Shown piece after piece: positions 25,774 through 33,827 of a stretch of DNA of 37,279 nucleotides. Source of the DNA: CAYOEJ01 sp964403015 (lineage in GTDB: Bacteria; Actinomycetota; Actinomycetes; Actinomycetales; Actinomycetaceae); assembly GCA_964403015.1 (NCBI GenBank), contig CAYOEJ010000015.1, positions 1 through 37,279 on the forward strand, written 5' to 3'. Below the pieces are notes generated by a model, which was not told the origin of the DNA, did not search any database, and worked only from the letters and a program-made list of their open reading frames with translations. The position numbers and the translations under genes were made by a program. Position 1 is the stretch's first letter. Each line of letters starts with the position of its first letter.

Positions 25774-26679
25774 TTAGTCTTCCACCCAGGTGGCAAGTTC
25801 GTGGTAGAAGGTATCGGCATCCTTATCCGAGTGGACGGAGAATACCACGAGATCGAGAGCCGAATCGTGGCGGTCAACCCAGTCGTTGACTGCGGCAAGC
25901 GCGATATCGGCGGCCTCGTTGAACGGGAATCCGTTCAGGCCGGTGGAGATGGCCGGGAAGGCGATGGTTTTGATATCGCCCTTTTCAAAGGCAAGTGCAA
26001 GGGAGTTCCAGTAGCAGTTGTAGAGCGTCTGGCGATCCTTGTCGTCAATCCTTCCATCGGTGACGTTCGGTCCGACCGTGTGGATGACGTAGCGGGCGGG
26101 CAAGCGGTAACCGCGGGTGATCTTGGCGTGCCCGGGTTCTTCTGGCTTCCCCTGCATCTCGTGGATCGTGGCAGCGTCATTACGCAGCCACGGCCCGGCC
26201 TGCTGGTGAAGCTCGGAGTCGAGACATCCGTGCAGTGGAATGGAGCAGCCGGTGAGGTCGGGAAGCGCGGTATTAACCACGGCATCGACAACAAGCTGGC
26301 GCATGTCGCCGCGGTAAAGCACGGTGATTCCCGCCTGACCGTAGTCGCATTCAGGAATGAGGTCAGAGACGCGGCGCAGATGGAGAGCTTCAACGCGGCC
26401 ATGGCGACCAACCTGTCGGTACAGCAGCGTGTTGATAGCGCGGCTAGCAATGGGATTGATTGGCCCAGGCTCGCGAACGGCGAGTTCGGCGGACAGCCAG
26501 CGCATCAGACCCTCGTCGGGGGACAGGTGCGCGAGCGAGGAAGTTCCGGTGTAGTGCTTGTCTCGAATGCCACCAAGGGCGGTCATCAGGAGGTCATAGT
26601 TCGACCGAGTATCCTCCACGGGATCAGGGAAGGGCTCGTCGAGGTGAATCGCGTCGCGGTAATCCGAAAGTTCCAGCAT
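25774..26679 (-). CDS. Zinc-type macrodomain protein (protein-ADP-ribose hydrolase-like)
   Basis: 301 residues from an ATG at 26679, preceded by AAAGG 8 bp away. A helical N-terminal region (about 1-95) precedes the macrodomain, as in SpyMacroD/SAV0325-type proteins. The zinc-macro signature is present: C145, H150 and C152 in GCSIPLHGCLDSELHQQAG. Later motifs PARYVIHTVGP and AISTGLNGFPFNEAA match the ADP-ribose-binding loops. The usual adenosine-side NAAN is here NTAL (VVNTALPDLTG). Family members remove ADP-ribose from proteins. No sirtuin (SirTM), GcvH-L or LplA gene, the usual partners in the lipoylation-linked version, is nearby. Confidence 0.93.
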   Translation of the reverse strand: MLELSDYRDAIHLDEPFPDPVEDTRSNYDLLMTALGGIRDKHYTGTSSLAHLSPDEGLMRWLSAELAVREPGPINPIASRAINTLLYRQVGRHGRVEALHLRRVSDLIPECDYGQAGITVLYRGDMRQLVVDAVVNTALPDLTGCSIPLHGCLDSELHQQAGPWLRNDAATIHEMQGKPEEPGHAKITRGYRLPARYVIHTVGPNVTDGRIDDKDRQTLYNCYWNSLALAFEKGDIKTIAFPAISTGLNGFPFNEAADIALAAVNDWVDRHDSALDLVVFSVHSDKDADTFYHELATWVED

Positions 26680-26779
26680 GTCCAACCTTTCATGGTGTCC
26701 GTAACTAAGATTACCGAAGTTCCGCCCCCGCTGACACTCGCTTGGACGTGACATCGCACGTGCCGGGTACGCTAGGCCC

Positions 26780-27619
26780 ATGACGTTTGTTGATGATCTT
26801 GAGGAATGGCTCTCGGTTGACCACCTCGCTCGGATTTTCGGTCGCGATCCCTCTGCGATTTTTGACCACCTTTCGGCGCTTTCGTTCGCCGACGACGATC
26901 GGCCCAGCAACATCGCACTTCGGCACGGTCTCGCGATGGCTGGGAGCGATGGCGCGCGCTGGCACCGAGATATCGCCCAGATCCTTCTGGGTGCGGGACT
27001 TGAACCGGTCACGCCAGCGCCGCGCTATGAACAGGAGACCCTCTTTGGCGACGCTCCCGAACCTGCGCAGAGCAAAGCAGCGCCAAAGAAAAGTCCGCCG
27101 CAGAACTTTGGTGCGCCTTCGGCGTCGTCGAAGAGCGGCGTGAAGGAAGGACGCGGACCAATCGGCAAACCGAAGCCGGGGTTTGATCTGGTGATCGCCA
27201 CGGACGGGTCATGCTCGGGAAATCCTGGCCCTGGCGGGTGGGCCTTTGTCGAGCAGATGTCGGGGGATACGGCGTCAGGTGGATCTGCAAAGACCACAAA
27301 CAACATCATGGAGTTGACGGCGATGGTCAAAGCCCTCGAATATGCGGGACCGGAGGCGGACCTGCTCCTCCGCGTGGATTCGAGCTACGTTATCAATTCA
27401 ATGACGAAGTGGGCGCGCGGCTGGCGAGCTAAGGGCTGGAGAAAGGCCGATGGAAAGCCGGTGCTCAACCGGGACATCATCGAACGCATGGTTGATCTAT
27501 ACGAGGCGCGCACGGGACGTACTGAGGTTGAGTGGGTGCGCGGACACAGTGGGGACGCTGCAAATGAACTGGCAGACGAGTTGGCCGTCAAGCAAACCCA
27601 AGCGCACGCGCGCTCTTAA
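26780..27619 (+). CDS. rnhA: Ribonuclease HI with an added N-terminal domain
   Basis: 279 residues, about 130 more than a minimal RNase HI. The catalytic domain occupies about 134-273 with D142 (ATDGSCSGNPG), E178 (NIMELTA), D200 (RVDSSYV), H256 and D266 (RGHSGDAANELADEL), so the DEDD site is complete. It cuts RNA in RNA-DNA hybrids. Residues 1-77 form a helical unit (SVDHLARIFGRDPSAIFDHL) that looks helix-turn-helix-like, followed by a Pro/Ala/Lys linker. The gene is divergent from the macrodomain gene, and its stop codon lies inside an 18-bp repeat unit at the scaffold gap. Confidence 0.94.
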   Translation: MTFVDDLEEWLSVDHLARIFGRDPSAIFDHLSALSFADDDRPSNIALRHGLAMAGSDGARWHRDIAQILLGAGLEPVTPAPRYEQETLFGDAPEPAQSKAAPKKSPPQNFGAPSASSKSGVKEGRGPIGKPKPGFDLVIATDGSCSGNPGPGGWAFVEQMSGDTASGGSAKTTNNIMELTAMVKALEYAGPEADLLLRVDSSYVINSMTKWARGWRAKGWRKADGKPVLNRDIIERMVDLYEARTGRTEVEWVRGHSGDAANELADELAVKQTQAHARS

Positions 27620-27749
27620 GANNNNNNNNNNNNNNNNNNNNNNNNNNNNNNNNNNNNNNNNNNNNNNNNNNNNNNNNNNNNNNNNNNNNNNNNNNNNNNN
27701 NNNNNNNNNNNNNNNNNNNNNCTTAAGAACACGCGCACTCTTAAGAACA
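27605..27749. repeat. 18-bp tandem repeat interrupted by a 100-N gap
   Basis: CTTAAGAACA at 27722 and 27740 is spaced by 18 bp with ACGCGCACT between, and ACGCGCGCTCTTAAGA precedes the gap (27606-27621). At least two to three units of ACGCGC(A/G)CTCTTAAGAAC are therefore present, and the N run (27622-27721) probably hides more or is an overlap. The region lies between the converging rnhA and DsbA-like genes. Confidence 0.75.
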
Positions 27750-27756
27750 GGAATAA

Positions 27757-28476
27757 CTAGTTGGTGGGGGCGTCCTGCGCAGCCCGTTCAACGGGACCAG
27801 ACTGCTCCTTAGCCATTTCGTCGAGCGCTCGCGTAATGGTCTCGGCAAACACCTCGGGCGGCTGCGCGCCGGAGAGGCCGAACTTGCCGCCAACCACATA
27901 GAAGGGCACGCCCTGAATGCCTAACGTGCCGGCGTCGCGGAAGTCGCTGCGAACGGCGTCGGTGTATTCGCCAGATTCGAGCACGTCCTCCACGTCCTCG
28001 GCATTCATACCAAGTTCTTCGGCGATCTCGATGAGAGTGTCTCCGTCGGCAATATTGCGGCCTTCGGAGAAATGCGCGCGGTAAAGACGCTCGAACATCT
28101 CGGTGCCGAGAAGGGCGGCCTCCTCGGGAGTATTCCCGCTGGCCTTCGCGGCGTAGACGAGCTGGTGGGCGAGGAAAGTGTTGACGGATTGGACTGTTTC
28201 GAAGTCAAACTCGACGCCGACTTCGCGCCCGGTCGCGGTCACAGAATCCAGCATCGCGTGAATGGTATCGATGTCGCGGCCCTTGGACTGCGACAGCACC
28301 TCGGCAGCAGTAAGCGTGGAGGAGGAGGGTGCATCGGGTGAGAGCTGGTAGGAGTGGTATTCGACGGCAACATTCTTGCCGGAAAGCTCAATCCCCTTCT
28401 CGAGGCGCTTCTTCCCAATCCAGCACCACGGGCATGCGATATCGGCCCACACATGAATGACGATCTCGTGTTCCAT
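27757..28476 (-). CDS. DsbA-family oxidoreductase, FrnE-like
   Basis: 239 residues from the ATG at 28476, with AAGGTGG six bases upstream; longer in-frame starts exist but begin in weakly supported sequence. The thioredoxin-fold active site C15-P-W-C18 (DIACPWCWIGKKRLE) is followed by a long helical insertion and the cis-Pro region GVPFYVVGGKFGLSGAQPP, both typical of FrnE/polyketide-type 2-hydroxychromene isomerase-like DsbA proteins. No signal peptide is visible, so it acts in the cytosol, probably in thiol redox or stress defence. It is divergent from the oligopeptidase gene. Confidence 0.92.
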   Translation of the reverse strand: MEHEIVIHVWADIACPWCWIGKKRLEKGIELSGKNVAVEYHSYQLSPDAPSSSTLTAAEVLSQSKGRDIDTIHAMLDSVTATGREVGVEFDFETVQSVNTFLAHQLVYAAKASGNTPEEAALLGTEMFERLYRAHFSEGRNIADGDTLIEIAEELGMNAEDVEDVLESGEYTDAVRSDFRDAGTLGIQGVPFYVVGGKFGLSGAQPPEVFAETITRALDEMAKEQSGPVERAAQDAPTN

Positions 28477-28580
28477 GGGTGCCACCTTAACCATTATTCG
28501 ATTGCCGTGGGGAGGACTTCGGCCTTCGGGCGGGTTACGGAGCATGTGCTCGCGGTGATACCGCGGCATATGATGGACGC

Positions 28581-30674
28581 ATGACTTCCCACACTCCTCC
28601 AGTAGCTGCGAAAATGCCGGTCACGCGGAGCTTCCACGGAGACGATTACGTCGACAACTATGAATGGCTCCGCGATGAGGCTAATCCCGCCGTCGTCAGC
28701 CATATTCGGGCAGAGAACGCGTGGTTTGAGGCGCGAACAGAGCACTTGGGGGATCTTCGGGAGCAGATCGTAGGTGAGATGGCGAGCCATACGAAGGAGA
28801 CCGACGTCGGCGCTCCGGCTCGCAACGGAGACTACTGGTACTGGACTCGCACGTGGGAAGGCGCGAGCTACCCGGCGTACTTCCGCGCCGCAGCTTTGGC
28901 AGACAATCCCCCTGATCCGGATCAGGTCTCGGAAACCGAGGTTTACAACGGCAACGATTTGGCTCGTCACCACGAGTATTTCGCCATTGGTTCTCGCGCG
29001 ATATCGCCGGATGGGCGGCTCTGTGCGCTCGCGATCGACTATGCGGGCGATGAGGAATTCAAGCTCCGTATTCACGATATCGACGCCGACGTAGTTGTAG
29101 ACGACGTGCTTGGCGGGATCAACTATGGGTTGATTTGGTCCCAAGACTCGAAGCGTATCTACTACACGCGGGCCGACGACGCGTGGCGCTGTTTTCAGGT
29201 GTGGGTCCATACGGTCGGCACCCCGCCGCACGACGACGAGCTGCTCTTTCAAGAGGACGACCCCCTCTACTCGATCGAAATCGACGACTCCCGCGATGGC
29301 CAGTGGGTCGTGGTGAGTTCCCAATCGCGCACCACCTCAGAGGTTCGTCTTATTTCCACGTCGAACCCCCATCACCACATCGTGGTGTGCCCCAGACGCA
29401 AAGATCTGGACTACAGCGTTGAGGTAGCTGGCGATGACCTCCTCATCATCCACAACCACACCAATCCAGGTTTTGACCTCGCGCGCGCTCCACTCGGGGA
29501 ATCGGAGCCTGATCGGTGGGAAACCCTTATCGGTGCCGCCTCCGATGAACGCATCACCGAGGTTGCGGCATTCAAGGACTTCGCAGCGATTCTTATGCGG
29601 TCCGATGGCCTGCCGCAGCTGCGGGCAATCAAGCGTACGGAGGAGAAGTCAGGGGAGCGCGGTTGGTCTGAGCCCGTCGTCGTCCCAACAGAGGAACTGG
29701 CGACCGTCGAATTGTGGGTCAACCACGTGTGGGATACGAGCGAAGTAGCTTTCACGATCGACTCGCTACTCACCCCGCTCACCTTCCAGACGTGGAACGT
29801 TGAGACGGGTGACGTAGCCACGCGCAAGGCGACCGAGGTTCCGAATTACGACCGATCCAGATACACGATGTATCGCGATTGGGCAGTGGCCGACGACGGC
29901 ACCAGAATTCCGCTGACGGTTGCGCATCGCTCTGACCTCGGCCGGGACGGCCAGAACCCGGGTCTCATGGAAGGCTACGGATCTTACGAGGTTTCGAATG
30001 ATGCGTGGTTCCTAGAGGAGCGGTTCCCCATTCTGGATCGCGGAATCGTCTACGTCGTGGCGCATGTGCGTGGCGGTGGCGAAATGGGAAGGTCTTGGTA
30101 CGAGGATGGAAAGTTCTTATCCAAGCGCAACACCTTCACAGATTTCATTGCGTGCGCTGCTCACGTGATTGATTCCGGGCTGGTGCATCCAGAGCGGTTG
30201 GCGGCTGAAGGCGCGAGTGCTGGCGGGCTGCTCATGGGTGCGGTCGCCAACATGGCCCCGGAGAAGTTCCGTGTCATTCACGCCAACGTGCCTTTTGTGG
30301 ATGCGCTCACCACAATTCTCAAGCCTGATCTTCCGCTGACGATCGGTGAATGGGAAGAGTGGGGCAACCCGATCGAAAACCACGAGGTTTATGCTTATAT
30401 GAAGAGCTACTCGCCCTGCGAGAACCTGGCAGAGTGCGAGTACCCTGCGATTTTGGCGACGACGTCGATGAACGACGTTCGGGTGAGCTACGTTGAGCCA
30501 ACCAAATGGGTTCAGCTCCTCCGTGAAAAGTCGACTAACGACCCGATTGAGCGGCCCATCCTTCAGTTCACAGAGCTGGTTGCTGGCCACGGCGGTGGCA
30601 GCGGCCGTTACGAGCGGTGGAAAACACGGGCCAACCAGCTGGCGTTCATCTTCGATCAGCTGGGTGTTGCCTAA
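28581..30674 (+). CDS. ptrB: Oligopeptidase B (S9A family serine peptidase)
   Basis: A 697-residue cytosolic enzyme of normal length. The N-terminal part supplies beta-propeller blades; the C-terminal alpha/beta-hydrolase domain has AHVRGGGEMGRSWYEDGK, the nucleophile elbow GASAGG with S546, and the catalytic His at about 670 (AGHGGGSGR), with an Asp expected between (TSMNDVRVSYVEP). It cleaves short peptides, usually after Arg or Lys. The TAA stop overlaps the converging nucleosidase gene's stop by three bases, with no terminator between. Confidence 0.95.
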   Translation: MTSHTPPVAAKMPVTRSFHGDDYVDNYEWLRDEANPAVVSHIRAENAWFEARTEHLGDLREQIVGEMASHTKETDVGAPARNGDYWYWTRTWEGASYPAYFRAAALADNPPDPDQVSETEVYNGNDLARHHEYFAIGSRAISPDGRLCALAIDYAGDEEFKLRIHDIDADVVVDDVLGGINYGLIWSQDSKRIYYTRADDAWRCFQVWVHTVGTPPHDDELLFQEDDPLYSIEIDDSRDGQWVVVSSQSRTTSEVRLISTSNPHHHIVVCPRRKDLDYSVEVAGDDLLIIHNHTNPGFDLARAPLGESEPDRWETLIGAASDERITEVAAFKDFAAILMRSDGLPQLRAIKRTEEKSGERGWSEPVVVPTEELATVELWVNHVWDTSEVAFTIDSLLTPLTFQTWNVETGDVATRKATEVPNYDRSRYTMYRDWAVADDGTRIPLTVAHRSDLGRDGQNPGLMEGYGSYEVSNDAWFLEERFPILDRGIVYVVAHVRGGGEMGRSWYEDGKFLSKRNTFTDFIACAAHVIDSGLVHPERLAAEGASAGGLLMGAVANMAPEKFRVIHANVPFVDALTTILKPDLPLTIGEWEEWGNPIENHEVYAYMKSYSPCENLAECEYPAILATTSMNDVRVSYVEPTKWVQLLREKSTNDPIERPILQFTELVAGHGGGSGRYERWKTRANQLAFIFDQLGVA

Positions 30675-32059
30675 CTTCCGGTGCTGCTCATTTGGTCGAT
30701 GTCGAGCGCGGCTGCTTCAAGCGCTTCTTTCCACGATCCAAAGCGCTGGCGAATTGCCGCGCCGGAGGGAAGTGAACCCTGGCGCGAGGTGCGCTTGAGC
30801 CACATGCTGTAACCGTTAAAGGATGGCTGGACGCCGCCGTGCTGCGCGTCCACCACGTAGGAGCGAACTGCGAAGATGTAGTCTTTGTCGCTGAACTTCA
30901 GGCCACCGCGGGCCCTGCCTCTGCGAGGCTTCAGGCCGATCGCTGCGAGGGCATCGTTCCAATAGCCGTTAAAGCGCTTGATGATGGTCTGTGAGGTTGG
31001 TGGCCAGATAAACGTTCCGCGCTTGTGGACATCGCGGTACATCTCCACGATCTGGCTTCGCTGATTGTCGTAGTCCTTGGCGGTGAGTGCAAGGTTTTCA
31101 TCAGTTCGTGCCAACTGATAGCCGGCGGCGATCTGCCCAAGCGAATGCTCGAGCTTGTCTTCCGGGAGATAGGACAGATGCGTTGTGAGGTCATCGATCA
31201 TCCGCTGGGGGAGCACGCCAGTATCTGCGGGATCCGCCCCGTGTCTGCGGGCAAGCATCAGATAGAGAGCAGCCTGAAGAGAGGTCTTATTAAAGTGCTG
31301 GTTTGGTCCGTGGGATGAGCGCACAATATCGAGCACGGCCGCCCGGTAGAGAATCTCGAGTGCGATGCGTGCCGAAGAGGTTGCGACTTCGCTCAGTTCC
31401 GCATGGAACGAGACGGTCTGATCGTCTGGTTTTCCACAGAGATCAGAAATTGCCCTGATCGAGACGAACGGGACGCCCCAGGCGCACGCCACTTGGGCCG
31501 CAGCGTGAGACTCCATGTCCGCAGTGATCGCAGCCGGGAAAGCCTCTCGCATGTCACCCACCGTGGAATCGGTGATGAAGGAATCCGAGGAGAGCATCTG
31601 ACCAATGCGAATCTCGACCTCGCTGGCCTCCGGGCTGGAGTCTTGAATGATATCGCGAGCTGCGTTGATGAGATCGGGATCGCCGGCAAAACTCTCGGGC
31701 TGGCCGGGAATCTGCCCGCGCACATAGCCAAAGGCGGTGCCGTCGGCCCCACCGTGAATATACTCGGATCCCACGACTACCTGACCGACCCGCGCGTCTG
31801 CCGACAGGCCACCGGCAGAGCCGATGGACACAATCGCCCGCGGTGCGTACCGAGTGAGTGCCCAGCCGAGGGCGCTCGCGGTGGCAACCATGCCCACCTT
31901 TGTCTGGATCAAAATGATGTTTGATCTGCCCTTATGGGCGTGATAGGCCGTGCCACTTGGCACCTTAATGCGGGTGAGCTGGTAATCGGCTAGGAGTTTT
32001 TTAAACGGCTCGAGTTCTTCTTCCATCGCCGAGATGACGATGCCGTTGACGGAGCTCAT
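30671..32059 (-). CDS. mtnN: MTA/SAH nucleosidase fused to an HNH-repeat-like C-terminal region
   Basis: 462 residues, about twice the usual length. Residues 1-238 are a complete 5'-methylthioadenosine/S-adenosylhomocysteine nucleosidase with E15 (SAMEEELEPF), E182 (ADMESHAAAQ) and D205 (RAISDLCGK), matching E12, E174 and D197 of the E. coli enzyme. Residues 239-350 are helical and unrecognised. Residues 352-375 and 411-451 carry two P-x-x-x-x-I-x-x-RF-x-x-W-x-x-AL motifs (PPTSQTIIKRFNGYWNDAL; IRQRFGSWKEALEAA), like the repeats found with HNH homing endonucleases, with a basic stretch between them. Its ATG overlaps the luxS stop, so both steps of SAH recycling are coupled. What the C-terminus does is unknown; nucleic-acid binding is an inference. 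Confidence 0.94.
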   Translation of the reverse strand: MSSVNGIVISAMEEELEPFKKLLADYQLTRIKVPSGTAYHAHKGRSNIILIQTKVGMVATASALGWALTRYAPRAIVSIGSAGGLSADARVGQVVVGSEYIHGGADGTAFGYVRGQIPGQPESFAGDPDLINAARDIIQDSSPEASEVEIRIGQMLSSDSFITDSTVGDMREAFPAAITADMESHAAAQVACAWGVPFVSIRAISDLCGKPDDQTVSFHAELSEVATSSARIALEILYRAAVLDIVRSSHGPNQHFNKTSLQAALYLMLARRHGADPADTGVLPQRMIDDLTTHLSYLPEDKLEHSLGQIAAGYQLARTDENLALTAKDYDNQRSQIVEMYRDVHKRGTFIWPPTSQTIIKRFNGYWNDALAAIGLKPRRGRARGGLKFSDKDYIFAVRSYVVDAQHGGVQPSFNGYSMWLKRTSRQGSLPSGAAIRQRFGSWKEALEAAALDIDQMSSTGS

Positions 32060-32517
32060 TGTTCAACCTGCTCCCACTCGTCCTTCTTCTCCAGCATGGA
32101 GGCCACAGCATTCTTGGCGCCTTCTAGTGAGTGGTTCGCACCCCATCCGCACTGAACTTCATTCGCAGCTGGGACCTCCGAGGCGTCAAGGATGTCTTGG
32201 AACGTTTGAGCAATGAGTTCGCAGGTACCCGTGATGTCCGGCTTACCCACAAGCATCAGATAGAAACCGGTCTGGCATCCCATCGGGGAGAAGTCGATGA
32301 CGGCGTCGGAGTGGTTTCGCGAGTACTCTGCGAATGAGTGTTCAATCGAGTGAATAGTCGCCATGTCTAGATGATCGACATTCGGTTGACTAAATCGCAC
32401 GTCGTACTTGGTAAGCACATCGCCCTGTGGCAACTCTTTGGTATCCGCTACGCGTACATACGGTGCAGATACCCTGCGGTGATCGAGATTGAAGGACTCA
32501 ACATTCATAGTTGTCAT
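32056..32517 (-). CDS. luxS: S-ribosylhomocysteine lyase LuxS
   Basis: 153 residues, the usual length. The metal site is H56/H60 with E59 (TIHSIEHSF) and C123 (QCGWGANHS), and the catalytic C81 lies in MGCQTGFYL. It converts S-ribosylhomocysteine to homocysteine and the AI-2 precursor DPD. The gene is translationally coupled (ATGA overlap) to the nucleosidase that makes its substrate. Two ATGs (32517 and 32508) are possible starts and neither has a strong Shine-Dalgarno. Its promoter region is interrupted by a scaffold gap. Confidence 0.96.
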   Translation of the reverse strand: MTTMNVESFNLDHRRVSAPYVRVADTKELPQGDVLTKYDVRFSQPNVDHLDMATIHSIEHSFAEYSRNHSDAVIDFSPMGCQTGFYLMLVGKPDITGTCELIAQTFQDILDASEVPAANEVQCGWGANHSLEGAKNAVASMLEKKDEWEQVEQ

Positions 32518-32880
32518 GACGGGCTGCTTCTTCGTAGAGGTCTGGTGCGTGCGGGAAATGATAACTCGCTACTTCTATCGTATAGCGAANNNNNNNNNNN
32601 NNNNNNNNNNNNNNNNNNNNNNNNNNNNNNNNNNNNNNNNNNNNNNNNNNNNNNNNNNNNNNNNNNNNNNNNNNNNNNNNNNNNNNNNNACTTCTATCGT
32701 ATAGCGAATGATTTTACCCTCAAGTGTCGCTAAATGCCCACAAAGATTTGGACAATCTCACCATGAGCCAAGGCAAGTTTGTCCGAAAGTCTGATTTGGC
32801 CGTTGTAGCCTAAATACGCCGATTGAGTGGACGACGACGGGTCCGGGCGAGCGTCTTAACGCTTCGTTTGGCGGTGTGGT
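32518..32880. other. luxS upstream region with a 100-N gap between duplicated 19-mers
   Basis: The same 19 bases, ACTTCTATCGTATAGCGAA, lie at 32571-32589 and 32690-32708 on either side of the N run. On the left, TCGCTA (32566-32571) and TAGCGA (32583-32588) form an inverted repeat. On the minus strand a TACGAT-like -10 element for luxS lies between its arms. The rest (32709-32880) holds no gene; a small hairpin with arms AGCGT/ACGCT is at 32850-32863. Confidence 0.7.
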
Positions 32881-33303
32881 CTAGGCCGATTTTTCGCGGC
32901 AGTCCCCGCACAGGCCCCAGAACGTTACTTCCGCTTCGTCGAGTACAAATCCATGATCATCGGACGGCTTAAGGCAGGGTGCTGATCCGATCACGCAGTC
33001 GATATCGATGATCTTCTGGCACTGCCGGCACACCAAGTGGTGGTGATTGTCGTGGTTCGCCAACTCATATAGGGGTAGGGATCCTGCAGGTTCCACCATG
33101 CGAAGAAGGCCCTTTTCGGTGAGTGCATGGAGCACGTCGTAGATCGCTTGTGTGGACACCGATCCCAGGCGCTCAGTTACACCGCGCCGGACGGAGTCAG
33201 CGGTGGAATGAGGATTGCTCTCAAGCTCCTCAAGCACGGAAAGCCGCGGCTTGGTTACTCGTAAACCCGCCTGACGCAACTTTTCTGGAAATTCTTCGTG
33301 CAT
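32881..33303 (-). CDS. Fur-family transcriptional regulator (FurA/PerR-like)
   Basis: 140 residues from the ATG at 33303; a TTG at 33339 would add 12 residues, and neither start has a strong ribosome binding site. The winged helix (LRVTKPRLSVLEEL, VSTQAIYDVLHAL) is followed by the dimerisation domain with the regulatory metal region NHDNHHHLVCRQC and the structural zinc pairs CRQC and CGDC. Fur-family proteins use iron, manganese or zinc as co-repressor. The sequence resembles the FurA/PerR group that controls peroxide defence, but no catalase gene is adjacent. It faces away from nrdHIE across a long regulatory region. Confidence 0.9.
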   Translation of the reverse strand: MHEEFPEKLRQAGLRVTKPRLSVLEELESNPHSTADSVRRGVTERLGSVSTQAIYDVLHALTEKGLLRMVEPAGSLPLYELANHDNHHHLVCRQCQKIIDIDCVIGSAPCLKPSDDHGFVLDEAEVTFWGLCGDCREKSA

Positions 33304-33480
33304 GTCTGTAATGGTGCCGTCAATTGTGAGGCATTTCAATAGGAACCGTCATTTTTTAGCGAATCCGAGTTTCACGGCAACCACCAAAGTCATCTCGACA
33401 CGCCCGCGCCTCAACACGCCGAGTCGCGAAGTCAATTTCGATGTCTCGATCACGGCGCCATGGGACCTAGCGCTCAATAT

Positions 33481-33563
33481 TTCTCCACATTTGGGGATAA
33501 GTGGGCCCTTGAATGTGAATAAGTGGATAACGCTAGTGGGTTTCCTGTGGAATCTGTGGATAA
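33481..33563. promoter_or_regulatory. DnaA-box-like cluster
   Basis: TGTGGATAA (33555-33563) is a perfect DnaA box on the minus strand (TTATCCACA). AGTGGATAA (33522-33530) and TTCTCCACA (33481-33489) each differ from it by one base, and GGGGATAA and TGTGGAAT motifs lie between. Five such motifs in about 83 bp is well above chance. No dnaA or dnaN gene is nearby, so this is more likely a regulatory or titration site than the origin. Confidence 0.5.
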
Positions 33564-33779
33564 ACCGTTCGGCACGACGGTGACGAAATCTTGTCGGAGC
33601 GGTCTGGCACAGTTTCTGGTGTCGGTAGTTCGAGTGCGTTGCTCGGGCGTCGGTGGATTTTGTTGTGGGGTGTTTTTTGTAACTCCTTTCCATCCCACAG
33701 GTAGTCCACGCCTCCCTTCGGGGAAGTCCACAGCGGAAGCGTGTAGACGTCCGAGCAACTGTGATCTAACACGCCGTCG

Positions 33780-33827
33780 GCACGCCATGTAGTGGTCTAC
33801 CAACCCACGGGCCACTAGGTGTAGTGT
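33780..33827 (+). promoter_or_regulatory. Pair of NrdR-box-like sites
   Basis: Two 16-bp sites (33780-33795 and 33812-33827) match the NrdR consensus ACACWATATATWGTGT at about 10 and 12 positions. Their shared TAGTG cores are exactly 32 bp apart, the three-helix-turn spacing typical of NrdR box pairs. They lie 70 bp ahead of the nrdH start. Confidence 0.55.

Noticed and set aside
26680..27012. N-terminal extension of the macrodomain protein by 111 residues
   Set aside because: It overlaps the start of rnhA on the other strand, looks non-globular, and a good ribosome binding site precedes the ATG at 26679.
33481..33563. Chromosomal origin oriC
   Set aside because: DnaA-box-like motifs are present, but there is no dnaA, dnaN or AT-rich unwinding region. 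The cluster lies upstream of nrdHIE, so a regulatory site is more likely.
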